Assembly (NCBI GenBank): GCA_003250355.1
Contig: QKGS01000083.1
Span: forward strand, 1 to 37,914
Length of the DNA: 37,914 nt
From: Bacteroidota bacterium
GTDB lineage: Bacteria; Bacteroidota; Bacteroidia; Bacteroidales; SZUA-534
Direction: 5' to 3'
Positions within the stretch are counted from its first letter, which is position 1. Every line of letters starts with the position of its first letter. This document shows positions 14,274 through 21,965 of this stretch, in pieces. The translations under genes were made by a program, and so were the position numbers. The notes beneath the pieces were generated by a model. That model was not told the origin of the DNA, did not search any database, and saw only the letters and a program-made list of their open reading frames with translations.

Positions 14274-15380
14274 ATGCCGGTAAAATATATTTTAAGTATC
14301 ATATTTTGTTTGTTTTTAACAGTTATCTGTTCCATTAACTATTTGTCGGCTCAGAATAGTTCCAATGCAATAATATACGACACTGTATTTGTTTACGACA
14401 CTGTTTGGGAGTATGAAACTGTTTACGACACTGTTTGGGTGTATGATACTGTTTTTGTTGAACAAGAACTCCCCCCTAAAAAAGAACTCACCCCTTATGA
14501 AATAGAAAATTTAAGCCCATCATTTGCTGAACCTATGCAATTTAAGCAGAGTATTAATAGCAAGGAATACAAACAGCAATACTACGAGAGAAATCTGAAT
14601 CAATATTTCAGTACCAACATATATTATGGAGTGGTAAAGCATTCCATACCAAGCCATTCGGGTGTAGTTAAGTATGGTAATTTGAGTAGTTCTGCACAAG
14701 CCAAAAGCGGATATAGTATAGGGGTAAATATTTGTTACAATAATGGAAATATGGGTATTGGTACAGGCATTGGTTATTTGAGTTTGAGCGATGCTTTGAA
14801 TTATTCATTAAGCAATAGTGATATTGATAGTATTGCCAACACAATACAAATAAAAGAGGTTAAAAACATAACTGATTCGGTACGTTACTTTGACCCAAAC
14901 TCAATAACCAATGGCGATACAGTATGGAAAACATACTATTACACTTACAATAAAATCACTTATCGCGATTCTAATTATTATTCATACGATACCACAACAT
15001 CGATTGCTGAATATAATGTTATAAACAGATATAATCTGCTTGAGATACCGGTAATATTTTCATTTAGTTTTAATTTGAAATATTTTGATTTGCTAATAAA
15101 AGCAGGTATGGTTAATCAAATTCACATAGCATCGATAGGTAAGGTAATAGCTGAAAATGGAGTTGTACGTAGTATTTTACCTAACAACGATATTGTACGA
15201 TATAATATGGCATCGTATAGTAGTATAGGGTTAAGTGCAGAATTAACTCAAAAAGTTTCAATATATTCTGATATTTTCTTTCAATACCCTTTGTGGCAGT
15301 TTAGCGATTTTTTACAATTAGGTATTAACAGCCGTACTTTTGGATTAAGATTTGGTTTAAAATACAAATTCAATCAGTAG
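14274..15380 (+). CDS. exported, probably outer-membrane beta-barrel protein with N-terminal DTV repeats
   Basis: The 368-residue protein has a signal peptide (about 1-26, ending LSAQ). Next come five repeats, YDTVFV, YDTVWE, YETV, YDTVWV and YDTVFV, at residues 35-62. A Pro/Lys/Glu-rich stretch follows, and then alternating hydrophobic/aromatic strands such as FGLRFGLKYKF at the very end, the usual terminal strand of an outer-membrane barrel. Gly-rich strands GNMGIGTGIGYLSL and YSIGVNICY support this. I do not recognise a named family. It lies 106 bases after the sigma gene on the same strand. The repeats should lie in the periplasm and share their six-residue spacing with the sigma protein's tail, so direct contact is a reasonable hypothesis. 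It could be the sensor of the system or a structural partner. Confidence 0.8.
   Translation: MPVKYILSIIFCLFLTVICSINYLSAQNSSNAIIYDTVFVYDTVWEYETVYDTVWVYDTVFVEQELPPKKELTPYEIENLSPSFAEPMQFKQSINSKEYKQQYYERNLNQYFSTNIYYGVVKHSIPSHSGVVKYGNLSSSAQAKSGYSIGVNICYNNGNMGIGTGIGYLSLSDALNYSLSNSDIDSIANTIQIKEVKNITDSVRYFDPNSITNGDTVWKTYYYTYNKITYRDSNYYSYDTTTSIAEYNVINRYNLLEIPVIFSFSFNLKYFDLLIKAGMVNQIHIASIGKVIAENGVVRSILPNNDIVRYNMASYSSIGLSAELTQKVSIYSDIFFQYPLWQFSDFLQLGINSRTFGLRFGLKYKFNQ
14376..14452 (+). repeat. tandem repeat encoding the DTV motifs
   Basis: TACGACACTGT occurs exactly at 14376, 14394 and 14424. Degenerate copies, TATGAAACTGT and TATGATACTGT, lie at 14412 and 14442. Spacing is 18, 18, 12 and 18 bases, always in frame, so the array may grow and shrink without breaking the gene. 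Confidence 0.85.
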
Positions 15381-15613
15381 TTGACTAAAAATTGAAACCC
15401 TTTTAAAGCCAATAAATTGACATTTTTCTACTAAAAGTGCAGAAGTGCTGTATTTTATAAGTATTTCTGTTCCTGATACTTATGCTTTTGTTGCTGCTTT
15501 TTTAAAAAAATTATAACCTTTTTGTGCAACCATTCTTGTTTTTATAGTCTTATATGTGAGAGTTAGGATTAACTATTACTATTTATTAATATGAAATCGA
15601 AGGAGGAGCAGCA
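15381..15613 (+). other. intergenic region holding a second ECF-type promoter and a hairpin
   Basis: No gene of normal size lies between the barrel gene and the minus-strand signalling gene at 15812. It contains the second TGCAACC-N16 promoter (15525-15554) and the start of a structured transcript. A hairpin, AAGGAGG/CCTCCTT (15600-15606 with 15618-15624), has an 11-base loop and is followed by GATTTTG, too weak for a confident terminator. Before 15500 I see nothing but AT-rich sequence. Confidence 0.5.
15525..15554 (+). promoter_or_regulatory. second ECF-type promoter motif
   Basis: TGCAACC (15525-15531), 16 bases, then TCTTATA (15548-15554), matching the arrangement in front of the sigma gene. 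A transcript would start near 15561 and run through the hairpin and the small frame at 15614-15766. Confidence 0.55.
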
Positions 15614-15766
15614 ATGCCCTCCTTGATTTTGAAAGTTCTAGTAATGAATGAGATAAATGATAATAGTAGAAAACTTTCGTGTAGCAAATTGTATTCCTTA
15701 AATAGTTTAAATAGTAAAAAGAAAGAAACTGATATTTCGGCCTTCCCCCCCCACATTAGTAGTTAA
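15614..15766 (+). CDS. possible small ORF downstream of the second ECF-type promoter
   Basis: A 50-codon frame starts at ATG 15614, within the loop of the hairpin, with a second possible ATG at 15644 (40 codons, MNEINDNSRKLSCSKLYSLN onward). The product is polar, rich in Ser, Asn and Lys, without a signal peptide or membrane helix, and ends in an FPPHISS tail encoded partly by a run of eight C. I recognise no family. The only argument that it is expressed is the upstream motif. A small RNA or chance are equally likely. A separate 11-codon frame from 15591 (MKSKEEQQCPP) overlaps the hairpin. Confidence 0.25.
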   Translation: MPSLILKVLVMNEINDNSRKLSCSKLYSLNSLNSKKKETDISAFPPHISS

Positions 15767-15811
15767 CAAAACATAGTTTAGTAGTTATTATGGCTGAAAT
15801 ATCATTTCTTT

Positions 15812-18256
15812 TTATTCTCCCCCGCTAAATTCATTTTTCAAATCTTCTTGAATTTTGGTTATTTCTTTAGTAATATTCTTAATAGTATCAATTTCAATTG
15901 CAGTTACATTATGTAGTGATATTGTATTTGATGGAGCGTCGCTATCCATTATCATATCTACCTGACATTTAATTCTAAAATGTATAAGAAAGTTTAGTAT
16001 TTTCTCAATTTCATCGGCTTTAGTTTCGCTAATTATATTACGAGCCATTAAATGATTCAGCCTTAGTAAGCTATTGGTTTCGTTAATAGAGTGGAATAAA
16101 GCCTTGGCACGTAAATATCCGGTAATGGGTATAGTGAGTTTTTTTAGGTCGATTCTCTTAATGTCCGATTGGAATTTAATGTTTGATATAGTTTTTGAGA
16201 GTATATTAAAAAAATGGCGATTATGCTCAAGCTCAGAGTATATATGTTTCCAAAGCTCTTGCGTTAATTCAGTACTTCCGTAAATACACCTGATATCGAA
16301 AAAAATTGAACTGTCGAGTACGGCAGCTATCTCCTTACTTGAAATCCATTGTGTAAATATATTCTTCCATTCATCAATATGGTTGCACCATTCGGGGTTT
16401 CCGGCCATAAGATCACCTTCGCATCGCGAGTATCCGATTGTATGCAGGTTTTCGTTTACTTTTATACCTAACGATAAAAAATAATCTTTATACCCGGGTT
16501 CAGAGAATATAATTGCATTATCCTGGTCTGTTTTTAGGGTTTGTTCGCTTCTGCCTTCGCTTCCCATAGCAATAAATGCAAACTTGCACGGAGGTTCTCC
16601 AATATCATTTAATGCTAATTCTATAACTCTGATATTAATAGCATCGGCAATTGATGTGATAATTCTTGAAACACTACCAATATTATCGGTACTTGTAAAA
16701 ACAGCCTGAATTAAAATAGGTACTCTGTTATATATAGTTTTAAGTTCACTAACTAAAGAGCTGTTTTGAATTTCCTTTATTAGAAATGCTATGGAGTTGT
16801 TTTGCATTTCAAGGCATTGAACATAGCTAATATTACCAATTATTGCATTATTGTTGTTCTTTACCAGCAAGTGTGAAATATTATGTTTTCGAAACTCAAT
16901 TACCGCTTCGTATAATAATGCATTTTGATTTATTGATACAACAGGCGAAGTCATTATTGACGAAATGGGCGAGTTTATTAAGTCAGAGCTGTTAAATGCT
17001 CTGTTTTTTAAGTCAGAATCGGTAACAACTCCAATTGTCTGTTCATTATTATTTATGCAAATAATATCTTTTTTTTGTAATACCATTTTTGAAACTACCT
17101 CTTTTGTATTGTCATTAATTTGACAATAAATATTTTCGACAACCAGGTTTTTAACAGGTTGATTCATTAATTGAAGAGAAAGATTTATATCACCTGACAA
17201 TTTCTCTTTATCGAGTCGTAACCGTTTTTTGTCGGTAATATTTTTTATCACTATTATGTAAGCTGTATTATTCGATTGCTTAACCTGTGTAATGTAAGCA
17301 ACTATATTTTCAAAACCACTTTTAGCTATAAGTAGTTTCGTTTCAAAAGGGTGTGTTTTGTTAGGGTTCTCAATAGCCGATACCATATTGTTCCATTCCA
17401 AATCAAATATTTGACTAAAATCTAAACCAACTACTTCTGAAATGTTATTGTTGAGCAGAGTAAGAAATTTATTATTGGCAAATATTACCTTTCCGTCTAT
17501 TGCCATAAGTGTTCCTTCGGTCGATGCCCCAACCAGGCTTTTGTATTTCTCGTTCGACTGTTTAAGCTTTTCTACAGCTTCTTTTCTTTTGTTTTCTATT
17601 ATTTTAGTTTGGTTTAGTATGTATATAAGTATTACAATAATGATAGAAATAATAAGGAGTGACACTCGAAACAATTGATTCCGTAGTTCTTTAATCTCTG
17701 CATTTACATCATTCAAATATATTCCGGTTCCTATTATCCAGTTCCACTCTTCAAAACCTTTAACGTATGAAAGTTTGGGTACTTCGAGCATCGATTCTTT
17801 CCCTTGCCAGTAATATTGGATTATTCCATTCCCCTTTTGTTTTACCAGCTCTGCTGCATCAACAAATATTTTATTGTTGTGATTATCGGTATAATCTGAT
17901 AAATTTTTACCATTCAAATCGCTTCTGTATGGGTGGTTTACCATAACAGGTTCATCGGTTATTATCCAAAAATAATCATTCTGCTCGTTGCCGTATCTCA
18001 TGCGCGATATTTCATTGGAAGCTTGTTTTTGAGCATTTTCAAGGCTTATACTACCTGCTTTGTGTAGTTCATTGAACTCATTCAAAACGCTCCATGCCGT
18101 ATTGGTAAGTTCGTGAATCATCTCTTTTTTTCTATCCATAATACTTTTTTCAAACAATGGTATAATTATGGCATAAAAGCTTACAATAAACATTAGAATT
18201 GCCAGCATAGTAGGCACAACTATGCTAAAAGTATATTTGCGGTTTTCTTGCTTCAT
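15812..18256 (-). CDS. membrane sensor with Cache, PAS, CBS pair and DUF294 nucleotidyltransferase domains
   Basis: The 814-residue protein reads in order as follows. Membrane helix 1 is at about 9-33. A periplasmic single-Cache-type domain (about 38-190) carries the family signature RMRYGNEQNDYFWIITDE and HPYRSDLNGK. Helix 2 is at about 195-214. A PAS domain spans about 235-345, a CBS pair about 370-490, and then comes a GlnD-like DUF294 nucleotidyltransferase with GSEGRSEQTLKTDQDNAI (565-582) plus its C-terminal helical domain. The G-S and D-x-D residues expected for nucleotidyl transfer are intact. CBS-DUF294 proteins are thought to be regulatory nucleotidyltransferases of unknown target. 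Here the output is joined to a small-molecule sensor through the membrane. No partner gene is adjacent. It is transcribed divergently from the kinase at 18528. Confidence 0.88.
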   Translation of the reverse strand: MKQENRKYTFSIVVPTMLAILMFIVSFYAIIIPLFEKSIMDRKKEMIHELTNTAWSVLNEFNELHKAGSISLENAQKQASNEISRMRYGNEQNDYFWIITDEPVMVNHPYRSDLNGKNLSDYTDNHNNKIFVDAAELVKQKGNGIIQYYWQGKESMLEVPKLSYVKGFEEWNWIIGTGIYLNDVNAEIKELRNQLFRVSLLIISIIIVILIYILNQTKIIENKRKEAVEKLKQSNEKYKSLVGASTEGTLMAIDGKVIFANNKFLTLLNNNISEVVGLDFSQIFDLEWNNMVSAIENPNKTHPFETKLLIAKSGFENIVAYITQVKQSNNTAYIIVIKNITDKKRLRLDKEKLSGDINLSLQLMNQPVKNLVVENIYCQINDNTKEVVSKMVLQKKDIICINNNEQTIGVVTDSDLKNRAFNSSDLINSPISSIMTSPVVSINQNALLYEAVIEFRKHNISHLLVKNNNNAIIGNISYVQCLEMQNNSIAFLIKEIQNSSLVSELKTIYNRVPILIQAVFTSTDNIGSVSRIITSIADAINIRVIELALNDIGEPPCKFAFIAMGSEGRSEQTLKTDQDNAIIFSEPGYKDYFLSLGIKVNENLHTIGYSRCEGDLMAGNPEWCNHIDEWKNIFTQWISSKEIAAVLDSSIFFDIRCIYGSTELTQELWKHIYSELEHNRHFFNILSKTISNIKFQSDIKRIDLKKLTIPITGYLRAKALFHSINETNSLLRLNHLMARNIISETKADEIEKILNFLIHFRIKCQVDMIMDSDAPSNTISLHNVTAIEIDTIKNITKEITKIQEDLKNEFSGGE

Positions 18257-18527
18257 ATATTTATAATTGAAGAATAGTAACGAATATACGAAACAAAAGA
18301 GTAAAAATATTATGATAGCAATAGAATTGTACGAACAGTAATGTCAATACTATTATTTAGCTAAAGCTGAATTGTATGGGGATATTTGACTGTTGAGAAT
18401 GAAAACAATAGCATAAAAATATTATTGCACTGATAAAAAAATAGTACTTCTGTATTGTATACATATTTGTTTATTGTATTTATGCATTGAAATTTATATA
18501 TTAAAGCTATTCATATCCATTGAACTT

Positions 18528-21500
18528 ATGTTGAATCTATTGGTGAGTGTAATACTTTCATTTGTAATTATTTTTTCGTTTTCGGAATTACATGGTAGCG
18601 AAATAGCTTTTGAAAAAATAACATCTAAAAACGGATTGTCGCAGAACGATGTTATAGGCATATACAAAGACAAAACAGGCTATATGTGGTTCTGCACCCA
18701 AGATGGACTAAACCGTTACGACGGTTACGATTTTGAAGTATTCAGAGTATCATCGGATAAAAACAGCATATCGGGTAATTTGCTTTTAAAAGTTGAAGAG
18801 GATTATAGCAACAATATATGGATAGCTACCCAGAACAAAGGTATTTCTGTTTTAAATAAAATAACCGGTGAGATTACAACTTTTTGCAATTCCGATGAGT
18901 ATCCTGATATTATTACCGACAACAATGTACTTGACATTATTTGCGATTCTCATAACCGAATTATAGCAACCACTCAAACCGGTATAAATATATTTTCTCA
19001 AAACGGAGCCGGACAATTGAATATACAGAAATTTAGGAACATTAATTTGGTGTATGACAATAATTTGGCACGTAACTATGGTAAAATAATTGAGACGCAT
19101 AGCGGTGAATTTCTAATGTGCAGTTTTGATGCTATTTTTAAATTGGAAACTAATGCCAATGGTGAATTTACAGGAAAAGCCGATAAGGTTTTTGCCCATG
19201 ATGATTACGACGGATATCACAATATTATTGAAGTAGACAACGGATTTATTGTTGGGGTTTGGTTCGATATTATTTACGTTGAGTATAATAAATCAAATGA
19301 CAAATATTTATTTCATTCCAAAACGGCTAATGTTAACAACAGTTCATTTGCATTAGATGCGAATAATAATTTATGGACAGGTGGGAGTAACGGACTTTCG
19401 TATTTTGTAAAAAACAAAAGCGATGGGTTTCCATATTCTTTAAAATATAATTTTAAGGCAGGTGATACCGATTTTCATTTATCGAACGATTTTGTACGCG
19501 ACATATTTATAGACAACAACCATACTGTATGGATAGGTACAAATGGAGGCGGCATAAATAAATATGACCCTAACAAAAGGCAATTCAGGAGTTATAATAA
19601 AAATTCGCAATCAGGCTGTATATCGCACAGCAAAGTACTTAGTTTTTTTGAAGACTCCGATAGTAATTTATGGGTTGGCACAGAGGGGGGCGGAGTAAAT
19701 TTACTCCCGGCAACAATGCAAAAAAACTATACTTTCGGGTTTATTGAGTTAAATGTTAACGACAAACAGTATCAAAACTATGCTTACGATATTTTAGAAA
19801 TAAAAGAAGGTAAAAATAAACGAATTGTTGTTGCAACCGCATATCCGTCGTTGCTTGTCGATTTTAAATTTGAAGACGGGAAGTGGATAAAAACAAACTC
19901 TGATATCGACTTTAAAAGTATTGTGCTTGCATTGTGTTACGATAGTGAAAATGTACTTTGGGTTGCAACTTATAATGATGGAATATATAAAATTCGCAAT
20001 TATTTAGGAGCCAGAACAATAGAGCATTATAATACTGAAAATTCCAAATTGCCGTCAAACACTATCAGAAGCATACTGGAAGACTCGCAGAATAGAATAT
20101 GGATAGGAACTGCCGAGGGGTTAATAATGATAAATAGAGCACAAAGGGTATCTGAAAACCTTGAATTTACACTGTTTAAGAATATTCCGGGTGATAATAC
20201 CAGTTTAAGTTATAACTATATAATGCCAATAATAGAGACCGTAAATAGTGAAATATGGGTTGGAACATATGGCGGAGGGGTGAATATATATAAAGAGGGT
20301 AGGAATGGAGCTGCCGGATATTTTGACCATTTTAGCATTGGCGAAGGCTTGCCAAATCCGGTTGTTAAAGATATAGTTGAAGACAAGAGTGGCAATATAT
20401 GGATAAGTACAAATAATGGATTAAGCTGTCACTCGTGTACCAACAACACTCTTGTGAACTATGGCATAAGCGATGGATTACAGGACAATGAATTTACCGA
20501 CAGAAGTGGGTATATGCTTAGCGATGGAGAAATTCTATTTGGAGGAGTTAGCGGCTTTAATGCATTTTATCCCGAAGAAATATCGGAAGATACTTTAGCT
20601 CCGGTTGTAGTTTTTAATAATATTGAAATAGAAAATGCCTTAGTAAAACCCGGACAAAAATATGATGGTCGTATTATATTGAACCAAGCACTTAACTATA
20701 CCAATAAACTTCAACTAAAGTACCACGAGAATAATTTTAAAATAAGCTTTTCTGCTCTTCATTACACATCGCCCGAAAGCAACCAATTTGTATATATGTT
20801 AAAGGGGTTCGACAATGATTGGATATGGACAACATCTGAATTGCGATTTGCGAAATATACAAATATGAGCCCGGGCAAATATACTTTTATGTTACGAGCA
20901 GCTAATTGCGATGGTGTATGGTCGGGTGAGCCAAGAATAATTGAAATTGAAATAACAGAACCGTTTTGGCGAACCTTGTTCTTTAAAATTGTTTCAGTTT
21001 CTTTATTGCTAATTATTGCATTTGTGTATTTTATGGCTCGTATAGTGTCGGAAAAGCAAAAGAATGCCGTTCTTGAGAGCGAGGTAAAAAAGCGCACATT
21101 AGAAATTTCGAAACAGAATAGTGTATTGCAGCAAACTAATGTTTTGCTTGAAGAACAAAAGGAGGAAATAGAAGCCAACAAGGAGGAACTGGAACAGCAT
21201 AAGGAGAACCTGGAGAAAATGGTATTGGATAGAACCGAAGAGCTTTTAATAGCACTTGAAAAGGCACAGGAGTCTGACAAGCTAAAAACTGCATTTTTTG
21301 CCAATCTTTCGCATGAAATACGAACGCCAATGAATGCAATTATTGGCTTTTCTAACCTGCTCAACACAATTGATGTTGAGGAGACAGAACGGAGAAGATA
21401 TTTAAATATAATTGAGGCAAATACAAAAACCCTTTTAGCTCTGATAGATGTGATGCTCGATTTAAGCCTTATAGAATCAAAGCAAATGAAACTCCAAATT

Positions 21501-21965
21501 GAAAAGTTTGAACTAAATAAGCTGATTGATAATTTGTTCTCGTTTTATAAAATGAAACATAATTCAACAAATGTTGAATTAAAGCTCAATAATTCTGTTT
21601 ATGAAAAAAACATTATTCTAAATACTGACTACACACGGGTAAACCAAATTATTACCAATTTTATGAACAATGCTTTAAAGTTCACAAAGGAAGGTTTTGT
21701 TGAGCTTTCGGTATATACCGACGGTACTATTGTAAAAATATCGGTTAAGGATACCGGAAGAGGAATACCTGCCAATAAGCTCCAATATATATTTAAACGT
21801 TTTGCTCAGGTAGAGGATGGCTATAACAAGAGCGTTGAAGGCTTGGGACTAGGCTTGTCTATTTCCGAAATGATAGCTCATGAGTTAGGTGGCAGTATAA
21901 CAGTAACTTCGGAAGAGGGTAAAGGTTCTGAGTTTGTGTTTGGAATTAGCATTGGTGGACTATAG
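18528..21965 (+). CDS. two-component propeller (Reg_prop) sensor histidine kinase
   Basis: From the ATG at 18528 the product is 1145 residues and opens with a signal peptide (MLNLLVSVILSFVIIFSFSE). An upstream ATG at 18474 would add 18 residues before that signal and is less likely. Repeated units of the type GYMWFCTQDGLNRYDG, TVWIGTNGGGINKY, RIWIGTAEGL and NIWISTNNGLS form the periplasmic double propeller. A Y_Y_Y domain follows (FVYMLKGFDNDWIWTT), then a membrane helix about 840-860 residues in, a coiled coil, and HisKA with FFANLSHEIRTPMNAIIGFS (phospho-His codon 21312-21314). HATPase boxes are NFMNNALKFTKEG, KDTGRGIP and GLGLGLSI. Classic Bacteroidota hybrid sensors also carry receiver and AraC domains. 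This one ends after the ATPase. Such propellers usually sense oligosaccharides, but no polysaccharide locus lies nearby. Confidence 0.93.
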   Translation: MLNLLVSVILSFVIIFSFSELHGSEIAFEKITSKNGLSQNDVIGIYKDKTGYMWFCTQDGLNRYDGYDFEVFRVSSDKNSISGNLLLKVEEDYSNNIWIATQNKGISVLNKITGEITTFCNSDEYPDIITDNNVLDIICDSHNRIIATTQTGINIFSQNGAGQLNIQKFRNINLVYDNNLARNYGKIIETHSGEFLMCSFDAIFKLETNANGEFTGKADKVFAHDDYDGYHNIIEVDNGFIVGVWFDIIYVEYNKSNDKYLFHSKTANVNNSSFALDANNNLWTGGSNGLSYFVKNKSDGFPYSLKYNFKAGDTDFHLSNDFVRDIFIDNNHTVWIGTNGGGINKYDPNKRQFRSYNKNSQSGCISHSKVLSFFEDSDSNLWVGTEGGGVNLLPATMQKNYTFGFIELNVNDKQYQNYAYDILEIKEGKNKRIVVATAYPSLLVDFKFEDGKWIKTNSDIDFKSIVLALCYDSENVLWVATYNDGIYKIRNYLGARTIEHYNTENSKLPSNTIRSILEDSQNRIWIGTAEGLIMINRAQRVSENLEFTLFKNIPGDNTSLSYNYIMPIIETVNSEIWVGTYGGGVNIYKEGRNGAAGYFDHFSIGEGLPNPVVKDIVEDKSGNIWISTNNGLSCHSCTNNTLVNYGISDGLQDNEFTDRSGYMLSDGEILFGGVSGFNAFYPEEISEDTLAPVVVFNNIEIENALVKPGQKYDGRIILNQALNYTNKLQLKYHENNFKISFSALHYTSPESNQFVYMLKGFDNDWIWTTSELRFAKYTNMSPGKYTFMLRAANCDGVWSGEPRIIEIEITEPFWRTLFFKIVSVSLLLIIAFVYFMARIVSEKQKNAVLESEVKKRTLEISKQNSVLQQTNVLLEEQKEEIEANKEELEQHKENLEKMVLDRTEELLIALEKAQESDKLKTAFFANLSHEIRTPMNAIIGFSNLLNTIDVEETERRRYLNIIEANTKTLLALIDVMLDLSLIESKQMKLQIEKFELNKLIDNLFSFYKMKHNSTNVELKLNNSVYEKNIILNTDYTRVNQIITNFMNNALKFTKEGFVELSVYTDGTIVKISVKDTGRGIPANKLQYIFKRFAQVEDGYNKSVEGLGLGLSISEMIAHELGGSITVTSEEGKGSEFVFGISIGGL

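Noticed and set aside
15591-15766. Lanthipeptide or double-glycine peptide precursor
   Set aside because: An EGGAAMPS stretch and a KLS...SLNSLN pattern are faintly reminiscent, but the frame upstream of the Gly-Gly is closed by TAA at 15587, and no modification or export genes are nearby.
20762-21367. 201-codon minus-strand frame opposite the histidine kinase coiled coil
   Set aside because: It is Ser/Cys/Phe-rich, as expected from the complement of Glu/Lys/Leu coiled-coil codons, and it lies entirely inside a well-supported kinase gene.
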